Below are positions 44,748 to 53,565 of a stretch of DNA of 64,000 bases, piece by piece. Origin of the DNA: Loktanella sp. SALINAS62. Its GTDB lineage: Bacteria > Pseudomonadota > Alphaproteobacteria > Rhodobacterales > Rhodobacteraceae. The number at the start of each line of letters is the position of its first letter. Position 1 is the stretch's first letter. The notes under the pieces were generated by a model. The model saw only the letters and a program-made list of their open reading frames with translations. It made no database searches and was not told where the DNA came from. The stretch lies in contig NZ_JAAFZU010000034.1 of NCBI RefSeq assembly GCF_018263905.1, forward strand, positions 81,079 to 145,078, in the 5' to 3' direction. The position numbers were made by a program, and so were the translations under genes.

Positions 44748-44852
44748 GGTCTCTCTCCTGTTCGCGGCGGACAGGGGTCGCGCGCGCAGATAATCTCTTG
44801 AAGTCCGCCTTCTACCCGGCGCGCGGGCCGAGTCAACCGTAAAAGCAGCGTT

Positions 44853-45956
44853 TCACGCTTGTGGAAAGGTCACGGCAAAGCAGGTGCCGCCGTCCGGCAC
44901 AGGCATCCAATCCAACTCGCCCTTGATTTGCGCGATCATTGCCAGAACCACAGTCATCCCAAGCCCTGTATCGGCCAAGCTGAATCCATCCGGCAGGCCG
45001 CCGCCGGGATCGGTCACCGTCAGCGCCAATTGCCCCCTGCCTGTTGCCGCAAGCGCCACCTTGATCGTTTCGCCGGCCACCAGCCCGGCGTGGCGCAGCG
45101 CGTTGCCAGTCAGTTCAGCAACGACCAGACCAATCGCACGGCTGGCCTCTGCCGTGACGGCAAGATCGTGACCCAGCCCGTCGTATGTTACAGCCACGGC
45201 GTTGCCGATGCTGGTCTGGATATCAAGACAAAGCGCGGCCAGATAATCATCCAGTGCGACGTTATGCGTGTCGCTGCGATACAGCCTGTCATGCACGGAC
45301 GCGATGGTGCGGACGCGCATCGCGGCATCGCTCAGCACATCACGCACCTGCGGTTCGGTCATGGTCTGCGCGCGCAGGTTCAGCATGCTGCAGACCAGCG
45401 TGAGCGAGTTTTTGACCCTGTGATCCACTTCACGCCGCAGAATTTCGCTTTGAGACAGGGCCGCTTCCAAAGCGACCTGACGGTCCATCATCACGGTGAC
45501 ATCGCGTGACACCGTCAACAGGTGTTCCACCTTGCCGTCTACGCCGGCGACAGGCGATACGGTCACGGACCACCAGCGCGGATTACCGATGCGGGTCGGA
45601 CAAAACGCCGTGAATGTTTCGACCGATCCGGCTGCGGCGTCCTTGACCGCCTTTTTCAGGCGGTCGTGTTCGACGGCAGGCCATAGATCCCACCAGAATT
45701 GGTTGATCACCTCTGCCGGGTCGTCGATGTCCAGCGCGCGACTGCCGTTCGCACTCAGGAACAGCAAGTGGCCATCGGTCGACAGGATTTTGCTGCAGTC
45801 GGTCAAGACACCCATCAAGGCAATGGCCAAAGCCGAATCGCCAATGGCCAGTTGCGACAGCGCTGCAGCATCAGCCTGATTCGCCATACGATTTGCCACC
45901 GTCAGTCCACACTGCACGGGGGATGTTTCGGTCTGATAAAGTGCGTCGCTCATCAT
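44853..45956 (-). CDS. PAS-domain sensor histidine kinase, HWE/HisKA_2 type
   Basis: The ATG at 45956 (or the adjacent one at 45953) gives 367 residues. A PAS-like sensor domain covers about 50-155 (ILSTDGHLLFLSANGSRALD; FCPTRIGNPRWWSVTVSPVA). The dimerisation helix EVDHRVKNSLTLVCSMLNLR carries the phospho-acceptor His179 and matches HisKA_2. The ATPase follows with VAELTGNALRHA (N box) and DPGGGLPDG and DTGLGMTVV (G boxes). It has no membrane helix and no adjacent response regulator, so it is probably a soluble sensor feeding a distant partner. Confidence 0.85.
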   Translation of the reverse strand: MMSDALYQTETSPVQCGLTVANRMANQADAAALSQLAIGDSALAIALMGVLTDCSKILSTDGHLLFLSANGSRALDIDDPAEVINQFWWDLWPAVEHDRLKKAVKDAAAGSVETFTAFCPTRIGNPRWWSVTVSPVAGVDGKVEHLLTVSRDVTVMMDRQVALEAALSQSEILRREVDHRVKNSLTLVCSMLNLRAQTMTEPQVRDVLSDAAMRVRTIASVHDRLYRSDTHNVALDDYLAALCLDIQTSIGNAVAVTYDGLGHDLAVTAEASRAIGLVVAELTGNALRHAGLVAGETIKVALAATGRGQLALTVTDPGGGLPDGFSLADTGLGMTVVLAMIAQIKGELDWMPVPDGGTCFAVTFPQA

Positions 45957-46059
45957 AAGGCTCAATTCGATACCGCAGACCCACTGCCACGACCCAACAA
46001 ATGATAAATGATGCAGCTGCAGCGATCAATAAAAACGCACGACGATGTAACGCAAGGAT

Positions 46060-46488
46060 GACACGGATGGCCTGTAAGCCGGATTTTGTCCCCCGCGCAC
46101 TGCGCGGTTGGGCGATCATTCGTCTAAAGCCGCCGTTACCGACGACCCTCTGGCTGCCAACCCGGGCCTTTTGGGTCAAGCATCCCTGCCGGATTGCTCC
46201 GGCGCAAGGCCCCTATTTGGCATTGCTCCCGGTGGGGCTTGCCGTGCCGCTTACGTTACCGCTCGCGCGGTGGGCTCTTACCCCACCGTTTCACCGTGAC
46301 CGTGGCTGTTACCACTGGCGCACCATCGGTGCTTACCAATGGCGCACCTTTGGTGCGACCACGGCCGTTTGTTTTCTGTGGCGCTATCCCTGGGGTTACC
46401 CCCGCCGGGCGTTACCCGGCACCGTGCCTTGTGGAGTCCGGACTTTCCTCGGACGGTTGCCCGCCCGCGATCACCCAGCCATCCGTGT
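46060..46488 (-). ncRNA. rnpB: RNase P RNA, type A
   Basis: The RNA component of RNase P cleaves tRNA 5' leaders. The minus strand carries the universal core: GAGGAAAGTCCGGACTCCAC near the 5' end (about 46458-46439), GGGATAGCGCCACAG-like CCAGGGATAGCGCCACAGAA, and the 3' segment GACAAAATCCGGCTTACAGG (about 46089-46070). The two ends (CGGATGG, GGCCATCCG) pair to form helix P1. The ends are approximate. The gene begins about 10 bases after the amidase stop, and its promoter seems to lie inside that gene. Confidence 0.95.
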
Positions 46489-46495
46489 CGCATAT

Positions 46496-46524
46496 GCGTT
46501 ACTGGCGGCGCGGGGTTGCGTCAA
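46496..46524 (-). promoter_or_regulatory. rnpB: Sigma-70-like promoter of rnpB
   Basis: Read on the minus strand, TTGACG (46524-46519), a 17-base spacer and TAACGC (46501-46496) precede the rnpB 5' end by 7-8 bases. The -35 box lies inside the last codons of the amidase gene. Spacing and the -35 match are good; the -10 box is only fair, as is common in alphaproteobacteria. Confidence 0.5.
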
Positions 46525-47173
46525 CGGGAAACCTGCGCGCCAGATCAGCGGCCAACGCGCGGTCGGTGTCGTCCAGCGGTCCCGTGTGGCGCGGACGAAA
46601 CCGCAGGCGGAACGCCGACAAAAGCGTATCGTCATCCACATTCGCCGTATAGCCGAACCGCGCCAGATCGGCGCGGATATCGCCGGGCGTGGTGGCCGTG
46701 GGCCAGATGGACAGCCCGTCGCGCGCCAGCCTGCGCCAGTCGAACCGCGCGCCCGGATCGATCTTGCGGCCCGGCGCCATGTCGGAATGACCGATCACGC
46801 GATGCGGCGGAATCTGCCAGCGCTGCAGGATACCGGGCAACAAATCGCACAGCGCATCCATCTGGGCCGCTGCAAAAGGACAGGTGCCGACATTGGAAAG
46901 CTCGATCCCGATGGACCTGCTGTTCACGTCGGTCACATCACCCCAGCACCCAGCACCTGCGTGCCAGGCGCGCTGCTCTTCTTCGACCAGCGCCAGAACG
47001 GTGCCATCGGTGCCAATCAGGTAATGCGCCGACACCTCTCGCGTGGGGTCGCAAAGCACGCGCGCGGCGGCGTCATGATCGGCCATCGCGGTGTAGTGCA
47101 GCACGACCATATCGGGAACAGCGCCACCCCGGCGCGGCCCGCAATTCGGGGATGGATGCAGGGTCGGGTTCAG
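46499..47173 (-). CDS. N-acetylmuramoyl-L-alanine amidase, AmpD-like, with an apparent CTG start
   Basis: The body VVLHYTAMADHDAAARVLCD and HRVIGHSDMAPGRKIDPGAR match AmpD-type zinc amidases that cut the amide bond between MurNAc and peptide. Zinc ligands are His26, His in IGHSD and Asp in KIDPG. The first ATG (47110) would cut off HPSPNCGPRRGGAVPD, which closely matches the family's conserved N-terminus. In frame, CTG at 47173-47171 overlaps the TGA of the upstream gene as CTGA, like an ATGA coupling, and gives 224 residues. No ATG, GTG or TTG lies between. The product is probably cytoplasmic. Confidence 0.75.
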   Translation of the reverse strand: MNPTLHPSPNCGPRRGGAVPDMVVLHYTAMADHDAAARVLCDPTREVSAHYLIGTDGTVLALVEEEQRAWHAGAGCWGDVTDVNSRSIGIELSNVGTCPFAAAQMDALCDLLPGILQRWQIPPHRVIGHSDMAPGRKIDPGARFDWRRLARDGLSIWPTATTPGDIRADLARFGYTANVDDDTLLSAFRLRFRPRHTGPLDDTDRALAADLARRFPVDATPRRQ

Positions 47174-47835
47174 TTGCCACCCGCCGCAAGCCGGAACGGT
47201 GCTGGATCCCAGCCACAGGCAAAGCCGTCACCATCGGGATCCAGCCCGCGCGCATTACGCTCTGGTCCGCCGCGCGCCAGAAAATCGCGCTGTGCGGCAT
47301 CCGGAGAATTGTATTCAGCGCAATTGTTGCGGAACTTGCGTTCACTGGCAAAGATCGACCGCGAATACCATTCCTGCCCTTTTCGGTTCGGTGCAGCCAA
47401 CGCGTATTCAACAATGTTCGGCCCAGTGTCCGCAGGCCGCGTCGGCAGGGCCGTCGGCATGACGATCTGACGTTGTGCGGCCAATTGCGCGCGGCGTTGG
47501 GCATCGGATTCGATGGTTTCACGCGACGCGACGGCGTCGAATTCATTTTCATCCGAAATGCCGGGATTGTTGGTCGCAACCGGCGCTGTGCCGATGGCCG
47601 ACAACGGCGCACCGACGGGTTGTGCCGCACCGATCCCCAGCGCCGCCAGTTCTGCCGTGGCGACAGCCTGACCGGATGCATCAAGCGACGCTGCCGCGAC
47701 GGGTGCCGGTGCATCGAACACGGCAGGGGCTGGTTGTTGCGTTGTGCGCATGGCGGTCGCACCGCTGTCGGGCACGCGCGGCGCGCAGGCCGCGATGGCG
47801 GCAAGCGCTGTCAGGCACAGGATCGATCGGATCAC
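47170..47835 (-). CDS. Excalibur-domain lipoprotein
   Basis: The GTG at 47835 follows AAGGGG by 6 bases and gives 221 residues. The signal ILCLTALAAIAAC is a lipoprotein type. A long, Ala/Pro-rich linker (about 20-140) leads to a C-terminal excalibur domain: FRNNCAEYNSPDAAQRDFLA and ARGLDPDGDGFACGWDP, whose DxDxDG is the calcium-binding loop. It is anchored at the envelope; the role is unknown. The amidase starts on its stop codon, so the two are coupled. Confidence 0.8.
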   Translation of the reverse strand: MIRSILCLTALAAIAACAPRVPDSGATAMRTTQQPAPAVFDAPAPVAAASLDASGQAVATAELAALGIGAAQPVGAPLSAIGTAPVATNNPGISDENEFDAVASRETIESDAQRRAQLAAQRQIVMPTALPTRPADTGPNIVEYALAAPNRKGQEWYSRSIFASERKFRNNCAEYNSPDAAQRDFLARGGPERNARGLDPDGDGFACGWDPAPFRLAAGGN

Positions 47836-47863
47836 GGTAAACCCCTTTGTGATTACCACGCTG

Positions 47864-49345
47864 CTACCACCACTTGTCCGGCTTCGCCACGAATCCCGCG
47901 CTGCGTTCCAGCGCATAGGCGACATTCAGCAAATCGGCTTCTTCCCACGGACGCCCGATCAGTTGCAGGCCCAGCGGCAGCCCTTTGGCATCCATCCCGG
48001 CGGGCACGCTGATCCCCGGCAGACCGGCAAGGTTCACTGTCACGGTGAACACGTCGTTCAGATACATCTGGATCGGATCGGCGTTCTTCATCTCTCCCAG
48101 TCCAAAGGCGGCGGACGGCGTGGCCGGCGTCAGGATCGCATCGACGCCGTCGGCAAAAACCTGATCAAAGTCGCGCTTGATCAGGGCGCGCACCTTGCGG
48201 GCGCGGTTGTAGTACGCATCGTAAAAGCCCGCCGACAGCACATAGGTGCCGACCATGACGCGGCGCTGCACCTCTGGCCCGAACCCTTCGGCGCGGGTCT
48301 TTTCGTACATCTCTGTGATCCCGTCGCCCTGTGCCAGCTTGGCCCGGTGGCCGAACCGCACGCCGTCATAGCGCGCCAGATTCGAAGATGCCTCTGCCGG
48401 GGCGATCACGTAATAGGCGGGCAGCGCGTATTTGGTGTGCGGCAGGGTGATATCGCGGACCTCTGCCCCGGCGTCGCGCAGCATGTCGGTGCCGTCTTCC
48501 CACAGCTTTTCAATCTCGGACGGCATTCCGTCCATCCGGTATTCACGCGGGATGCCGATCACCTTACCGCGTATGTCGCCGGTCAGTGCCGCCTCGAAAT
48601 CGGGGACGGGCAGGTTCGCACTTGTCGAATCCTTGGGGTCGAAACCGGACATGGCCTGCAACATGATGGCACTGTCGCGCACATCCTTGGTCATTGGCCC
48701 CGCCTGATCAAGGCTAGAGGCAAAAGCCACAACGCCCCAACGGCTGACACGGCCATAGGTCGGTTTGATCCCGGTAATCCCGGTAAATGCGGCAGGTTGG
48801 CGGATCGATCCGCCGGTATCGGTGCCGGTCGCACCCAGACACAGATCGGCAGCCACGGCGGCAGCGGACCCACCCGACGATCCACCCGGCGTCAGCCTGC
48901 GGTCGTCGATTTTCCACGGGTTGACCGCATCGCCATAGACGGACGTTTCGTTGGACGACCCCATGGCGAATTCGTCCATATTCAACTTGCCCAGCATCAC
49001 GGCGCCTGCGTCGAACAACTGCGTCGTGACGGTGGATTCGTATTCCGGCTTGAACCCTTCAAGGATCCGGCTGGCGGCCTGACTGGCGACGCCCTTGGTG
49101 CAGAACAGATCCTTGATCCCCAGCGGGATACCGCACAAATCTGGCGCATCGCCTGCTTTCAGACGCTGATCGGCGGCGTCCGCTTGGCTTTTTGCAACTT
49201 CGGGCGTTTTGTGAACGAAAGCGTTCAGCGCGTCGGCCGCGTCGATCGCGGTCAGGCAGGCGGCTGTCAATTCGGCGCTGGTCACATCGCCCTTGCGCAG
49301 GGCGTCACGAGCGGCGGCAATGGTCAGTTTGGACAAATCGGACAT
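47864..49345 (-). CDS. gatA: Glutamyl-tRNA(Gln)/aspartyl-tRNA(Asn) amidotransferase subunit A
   Basis: The 493-residue amidase hydrolyses glutamine to supply ammonia for converting Glu-tRNA(Gln) (and Asp-tRNA(Asn)) to Gln- or Asn-tRNA. The catalytic triad is Lys78 in [14 protein letters not shown], cis-Ser156 in [20 protein letters not shown] and Ser180 in [12 protein letters not shown]. Length is normal. gatC lies immediately upstream and overlaps it by one base; gatB is not in the window. Confidence 0.95.
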   Translation of the reverse strand: MSDLSKLTIAAARDALRKGDVTSAELTAACLTAIDAADALNAFVHKTPEVAKSQADAADQRLKAGDAPDLCGIPLGIKDLFCTKGVASQAASRILEGFKPEYESTVTTQLFDAGAVMLGKLNMDEFAMGSSNETSVYGDAVNPWKIDDRRLTPGGSSGGSAAAVAADLCLGATGTDTGGSIRQPAAFTGITGIKPTYGRVSRWGVVAFASSLDQAGPMTKDVRDSAIMLQAMSGFDPKDSTSANLPVPDFEAALTGDIRGKVIGIPREYRMDGMPSEIEKLWEDGTDMLRDAGAEVRDITLPHTKYALPAYYVIAPAEASSNLARYDGVRFGHRAKLAQGDGITEMYEKTRAEGFGPEVQRRVMVGTYVLSAGFYDAYYNRARKVRALIKRDFDQVFADGVDAILTPATPSAAFGLGEMKNADPIQMYLNDVFTVTVNLAGLPGISVPAGMDAKGLPLGLQLIGRPWEEADLLNVAYALERSAGFVAKPDKWW

Positions 49346-49632
49346 TATTCAACCACCTTCGGCACGGCAAAGAACCCTTCGCGGGCATCGGGCGCGTTGG
49401 CCAACACCTTGGACTGCTGGCTGCCGTCGGTCACCACGTCGTCACGGCGGTACAGGCGCTGCGGGGTCACGGATGTCATCGGTTCGATCCCGTCCACGTC
49501 CACCTCGTTCAGCTGCTCGATGAAGCCAAGGATCGCGCTGAATTCCTGCGCCAGCGCGGGCAGCGCGTCGTCTTCGACCTTGATGCGGGCCAGCTTGGCC
49601 ACGCGGCGGGCGGTGTCGGTATCAATGGACAT
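49345..49632 (-). CDS. gatC: Glutamyl-tRNA(Gln)/aspartyl-tRNA(Asn) amidotransferase subunit C
   Basis: The 95-residue protein starts [20 protein letters not shown] and has [17 protein letters not shown]-like [10 protein letters not shown] and [18 protein letters not shown], the typical GatC order. It stabilises the GatAB complex. The gene overlaps gatA by one base, so translation is coupled. It is divergent from the UPF0173 gene. Confidence 0.95.
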   Translation of the reverse strand: MSIDTDTARRVAKLARIKVEDDALPALAQEFSAILGFIEQLNEVDVDGIEPMTSVTPQRLYRRDDVVTDGSQQSKVLANAPDAREGFFAVPKVVE

Positions 49633-49758
49633 CGGGGCCTCGTCTTTGGGTTCGTCACGCGTTTACCCGCCCCCGCCCATAGCTGCAAGCGTGCCCGCAT
49701 TGCCTGAACCGCCTGCTGCCCTATCCTCTGGCTGTCTAAATCACAAAAGGACTTTTGC

Positions 49759-50448
49759 ATGAAAATCATTTGGCTTGGCCACGCCAGTTTCCGGATCGAA
49801 ATCGGTGACGCCGTTCTGCTGATCGACCCGTGGCTTGCGGAAAATCCGTCCTTTCCCGACGACCAGCGCGATGCGGCCCTGCAGGGCGTGACCCATATCC
49901 TGCTGACCCACGGCCATGTCGACCACGCATCAGAGGTGCCGCAGATCGCACGCGATACCGGCGCCAGCATTTATACCATGGTAGAACTGGCAAGCCTGTT
50001 GGAGGCCGACGGCGTGACAACGGTCGGGTTCAACAAGGGCGGCACCGTCGATCTGAAAGGCGTGCGCGCCACCATGGTCAACGCGGTCCATTCGTCGTCT
50101 TTCGCCACGGCAGACGGCGCACGTTACGCGGGCACCGAATGCGGCTACATGATCGAAGGCGACGGCCGCACGATCTATTTCAGCGGCGATACCGACATCA
50201 TGGCCGACATGGACTGGATGGGCGATTTGCACAGACCCGACATCGGCATCCTGTGCGCGGGCGGTCATTACACGATGGACATGAGCCGGGCCGCCTATGC
50301 CGCGAAACGGTATTTCAATTTTACGACATTGATCCCGTGCCACTATGGCACGTTCGACGCGCTGGATCAGGACGCAAGCGTGATGCGCGATGCCCTGCCC
50401 GACGTCGATGTCCTGACCCCTGCGGTCATGGAAACGGTCACACTGTAG
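49759..50448 (+). CDS. UPF0173 metal-dependent hydrolase
   Basis: The 229-residue protein belongs to the metallo-beta-lactamase superfamily. HxHxDH is at residues 51-56 (HGHVDH), and later VNAVHSSSF, YFSGDTDIMADM and IPCHYGTFDALDQD supply the remaining metal ligands. The family is widespread, often annotated as a metal-dependent hydrolase, with no agreed substrate. It should be cytoplasmic. It is divergent from gatC. Confidence 0.9.
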   Translation: MKIIWLGHASFRIEIGDAVLLIDPWLAENPSFPDDQRDAALQGVTHILLTHGHVDHASEVPQIARDTGASIYTMVELASLLEADGVTTVGFNKGGTVDLKGVRATMVNAVHSSSFATADGARYAGTECGYMIEGDGRTIYFSGDTDIMADMDWMGDLHRPDIGILCAGGHYTMDMSRAAYAAKRYFNFTTLIPCHYGTFDALDQDASVMRDALPDVDVLTPAVMETVTL

Positions 50449-50458
50449 TGCGATACCG

Positions 50459-50488
50459 CGACCCGATTGCCAATTGGCAATCGGGTCG
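50459..50488. repeat. Perfect 30-base palindrome after the UPF0173 gene
   Basis: CGACCCGATTGCC (50459-50471), a central AATT and GGCAATCGGGTCG (50476-50488) form a perfect palindrome 11 bases after the stop at 50448. It is followed by AAAAA, not T, on the plus strand, and T's precede it on the minus strand. It could be a hairpin that stabilises or ends the transcript, but it does not fit a standard intrinsic terminator. Confidence 0.5.
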
Positions 50489-50662
50489 AAAAACACGTCA
50501 GATCAAGTGGTTCAACCACCGCGCGGCGTAATTAATAAATATTTAATTTCAGACACTTAGATCCAATTCGCGGGCGAGTAAGACCGACGGTCACAGATGT
50601 CGTGACTTTATGACGTAATCGTGATTAAGCTGCGATAGATCAATATTTTGGAGGGATCGCGC

Positions 50663-51103
50663 ATGGGATTGTTCAGCTTCGTCAAGGACGCGGGAAAGAA
50701 ACTGTTTGGCAAGGATGACGCGCCGGAATCGACGCAGGACGCATTGAATGCCAAACTCAAAGACCTTGGTCTTGACGCGCAGGACGTTCAGGTTTCCGTC
50801 GACGGCGACAAGGTGATGATCAAAGGCAAGGCGCCGACGCAGGAACAGCGTGAAAAGATCATTCTGGCCGCCGGAAACGTCGATGGCGTCGCCACTGTCG
50901 AAGACGATATCGACGTTGCCGACACTGCCGCCGAACCGGTGTTCTACACTGTGAAAAAGGGCGACACCCTGTCCGCGATCGCGCAGGCGACACTAGGCAA
51001 GGCCAGCAAGTATCACGCGATTTTCGAAGCGAACAAACCGATGCTGACACACCCTGACAAGATCTATCCGGGCCAGAACCTGCGGATTCCGCAAGACAGC
51101 TAA
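50663..51103 (+). CDS. kbp: BON-LysM protein (Kbp/YgaU-like)
   Basis: The ATG at 50663 follows a GGAGG site and gives 146 residues. A BON domain (about 22-75; LGLDAQDVQVSVDGDKVMIK) is followed by LysM (about 93-141; YTVKKGDTLSAIAQATLGKA; IYPGQNLRIP). The architecture equals E. coli Kbp, a cytoplasmic potassium-binding protein, and no signal peptide is seen. The AT-rich upstream region (50540-50660) probably holds the promoter. Its stop overlaps the convergent tadA gene by 4 bases. Confidence 0.87.
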   Translation: MGLFSFVKDAGKKLFGKDDAPESTQDALNAKLKDLGLDAQDVQVSVDGDKVMIKGKAPTQEQREKIILAAGNVDGVATVEDDIDVADTAAEPVFYTVKKGDTLSAIAQATLGKASKYHAIFEANKPMLTHPDKIYPGQNLRIPQDS

Positions 51104-51552
51104 GCCCCGCGTTTACCTGCGAAAAAGCGGCGCAACATGTCTTCGGACGATTGCGCCGCAATGCCGTCGTAAATCTCTGGGACGTGATGGCACTGGGGAT
51201 GGCTGAACACCCGCGGCCCCTGTGCGACGCCGCCCGATTTCGGATCAGCCGCCCCGTAATACAACCGCGCCAGCCGCGCGTTGCTGATGGCCGCAGCGCA
51301 CATCGGGCAGGGTTCCAGCGTCACGTACAGATCGCACCCCGTCAGCCGGTCCTGCCCCACTGCGGCACAGGCCGCGCGGATGGCCAGAACTTCGGCATGG
51401 GCGGTGGGGTCGTTCAATTCGCGCGTGCGGTTGCCCGCCTGCGCCAGAACACCCGCAGGCCCGACAATAACGGCGCCGACCGGCACCTCGTCCCGACCGG
51501 CGGCAGCGGCGGCCTGTTCCAGCGCCAATTCCATGTAACTGCGAAACGTCAT
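51100..51552 (-). CDS. tadA: tRNA-specific adenosine deaminase
   Basis: The 150-residue zinc deaminase contains HAE at 52-54 and PCPMC at 81-85, the CDA-fold active site, preceded by DEVPVGAVIVGPAGVLAQAG. It changes A34 to inosine in tRNA-Arg(ACG), so that one tRNA reads several codons. Length and the NRTRELNDPTAHAE segment fit TadA better than guanine or cytosine deaminases. It is divergent from rluB. Confidence 0.9.
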   Translation of the reverse strand: MTFRSYMELALEQAAAAAGRDEVPVGAVIVGPAGVLAQAGNRTRELNDPTAHAEVLAIRAACAAVGQDRLTGCDLYVTLEPCPMCAAAISNARLARLYYGAADPKSGGVAQGPRVFSHPQCHHVPEIYDGIAAQSSEDMLRRFFAGKRGA

Positions 51553-51616
51553 GCCACTTGATGCCCCCGCGCTGCACGCTCTGGCAAGAGCCGTGCTTTC
51601 AGGCTATCGCTGCGGC

Positions 51617-52426
51617 ATGACAGACAACACCCCAGAGGGCGACCGCATCGCCAAGGTTCTTTCGCGTACCGGTGTCGCAAGCCGACGCGAAGCCGAACGC
51701 ATGATCGAAGCCGGACGCGTCAGCGTCAACGGCAAGACCATCATCAGCCCCGCGCTGAACGTGACCGACCGCGACCGCATCGTCGTGGACGGCAAGCCGG
51801 TGGGCAAGCCGGACGCACCGCGTCTGTGGCTGTATCACAAGCCTGCGGGTCTTGTGACCAGCGCATCCGACGATCAGGGCCGCGATACGGTGTTCGACAA
51901 CCTGCCCGATGACCTGCCCCGCGTCATGAGCATCGGACGGCTGGACATCAATTCCGAAGGATTGTTGCTGCTGACCAACGACGGCGGCATCAAGCGCAAG
52001 CTGGAACTGCCCAGCACCGGTTGGCTGCGGCGCTACCGCGTGCGGATCAAGGGTTCCGTGTCAGAAGCGAAGCTGGATGAATTGCGTGCCGGTATCACCG
52101 TGGACGGCATGACCTACCAGCCGATGATCGTGACATTTGACCGCCAGCAGGGCGCCAACGCATGGCTGACAATCAGCATCCGCGAAGGCAAGAACCGCGA
52201 AATCCGCCGCGCGATGGAATCGGTGGGCACCGTGGTGAACCGGCTGATCCGTGTCAGCTATGGTCCGTTTCAGCTGGGCAATCTGGCCCCCAGCGGGGTC
52301 GAAGAGATCAAAGGCAAGGTCCTGCGCGACCAACTGGGCCTGAAATCAGCGGAACCCGAAACCCGCGCGCGCAAGCCCGTACAGCGTCCGCGCAAGCCGT
52401 CCGGCCCAGCGCCGAAGCGACGATAG
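51617..52426 (+). CDS. rluB: 23S rRNA pseudouridine synthase, RluB-like
   Basis: The ATG at 51617 gives 269 residues. An S4 RNA-binding domain (about 9-60: RIAKVLSRTGVASRREAERM; GRVSVNGK) precedes the RsuA-type catalytic domain with the nucleophile Asp110 in SIGRLDINSEGLLLLTNDG and the later IREGKNREIRRAMESVG. The C-terminus is basic and Pro-rich. RluB modifies position 2605 of 23S rRNA in E. coli; RluE/RluF-type specificity cannot be excluded. Confidence 0.9.
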   Translation: MTDNTPEGDRIAKVLSRTGVASRREAERMIEAGRVSVNGKTIISPALNVTDRDRIVVDGKPVGKPDAPRLWLYHKPAGLVTSASDDQGRDTVFDNLPDDLPRVMSIGRLDINSEGLLLLTNDGGIKRKLELPSTGWLRRYRVRIKGSVSEAKLDELRAGITVDGMTYQPMIVTFDRQQGANAWLTISIREGKNREIRRAMESVGTVVNRLIRVSYGPFQLGNLAPSGVEEIKGKVLRDQLGLKSAEPETRARKPVQRPRKPSGPAPKRR

Positions 52427-52501
52427 GACGCAAAAATACTCGCAAATGAACCGAACGGCCCCTACCTAAGTTACATCGAAACATAGCCGGACCGTCCGCC
52501 C

Positions 52502-52702
52502 ATGATGCGCCTTGTTCTTCTCGTCTTGCTGATCGCAGCTGTGGCGCTTGCCTTTGCCAGCGTGATGACGGCGTTGCGCAGCGTGAATGGCACCCGGCCC
52601 CGGCCGGAGACACCGATGCCTAAACCCTTTCGCCTGATTTCGTTCGTTTTACTGTTCCTGCTGATGCTGGGCGTCAGCACCGGATGGCTGGGGGCTGCGT
52701 AA
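52502..52702 (+). CDS. Small two-helix membrane protein
   Basis: The 66-residue protein has two hydrophobic helices, MRLVLLVLLIAAVALAFASV at the start and FRLISFVLLFLLMLGVSTG near the end, joined by a basic, Pro-rich loop (NGTRPRPETPMPKP). Its TAA stop shares its last base with the next ATG (TAATG), so it is translationally coupled to the XpaC-like gene and begins this module. No family is recognised. Confidence 0.7.
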   Translation: MMRLVLLVLLIAAVALAFASVMTALRSVNGTRPRPETPMPKPFRLISFVLLFLLMLGVSTGWLGAA

Positions 52703-53556
52703 TGGCGCAAAAATTCGGCGGCAAATTCAGCCCCGGCGCGACGGGGCAGGACGTGACGGACCGCCCGACGGTGCATCCCGTGGGCGCGCGCGCGAACCTG
52801 ATGTTCCTGCCGCCCATCGCGCTGGTGTTTGCATCATTGAATAATGGCCCGTTTGTGATGGCCATGGCCCTGATCGCGGCGGGCCTGATGACCTGTGGTG
52901 CGTGGCTGCTGCGCGACGGGTTGCGCGCCCAGGCGGCCTATGCCGCGCGATCGGTCGCGCGCCGCCCGGCCCTGCCGCGCAAGATCATGGCCGCCGGGCT
53001 GGCGGGCATCGGCGTCGGGCTGGCGGCCAGCACCGGCGACACCGGGATCGCGGGGTCCGTGGTTTACGGCATCGCGGCGACCGGTTTGCATCTGGCGGCG
53101 TTCGGCCTTGATCCGCTGCAGGACAAACGGCTGGAAGGTGTGGACACGTTCCAACAGGACCGGGTCGCGCGGGTCGTGGACGAGGCTGAGGTATTGCTGG
53201 CCGACATGACCGATCAGATCGCGCGGCTGCGCGACCGCCCCCTGACCGCACGGGTGGCCGCGTTCCAAGGCACCGCGCGGCGGATGATCCGGACCGTCGA
53301 ACAGGACCCCCGCGATCTGACGGCAGCGCGGAAATATTTGGGCGTCTATCTGATGGGCGCGCGCGACGCGACGGCGCAATTCGCCGATCTGGCAACCCGC
53401 CGTCCGCAACCCGAAGCGCGCGCCGATTACATGGCCCTGCTGGACGATCTGGAACAGAATTTTGCGGCACGCACCGACAAATTGTTAGCTGACGACCGTA
53501 ATGCTATGGATGTTGAAATGAAGGTTCTGCGCGACCGGTTGGCGCGCGAAAGGTAG
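52702..53556 (+). CDS. XpaC-like (5-bromo-4-chloroindolyl phosphate hydrolysis) family membrane protein
   Basis: The ATG at 52702 gives 284 residues. Two pairs of hydrophobic segments lie near residues 34-72 (FLPPIALVFASLNNGPFVMA) and 93-137. The rest is a long helical, charged domain (QDRVARVVDEAEVLLADMTD; AARKYLGVYLMGARDATAQF). This layout and its position before TelA fit XpaC-type proteins of the TelA gene neighbourhood. It is probably an inner-membrane protein with a cytosolic coiled-coil-like tail. The catalytic name of the family is historical. Confidence 0.7.
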   Translation: MAQKFGGKFSPGATGQDVTDRPTVHPVGARANLMFLPPIALVFASLNNGPFVMAMALIAAGLMTCGAWLLRDGLRAQAAYAARSVARRPALPRKIMAAGLAGIGVGLAASTGDTGIAGSVVYGIAATGLHLAAFGLDPLQDKRLEGVDTFQQDRVARVVDEAEVLLADMTDQIARLRDRPLTARVAAFQGTARRMIRTVEQDPRDLTAARKYLGVYLMGARDATAQFADLATRRPQPEARADYMALLDDLEQNFAARTDKLLADDRNAMDVEMKVLRDRLARER

Positions 53557-53565
53557 GATGAAACC

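Noticed and set aside
47744-49762. A 670-codon open frame opposite gatA and gatC
   Set aside because: It is the complement of two certain genes and carries no recognisable motif or start signal.
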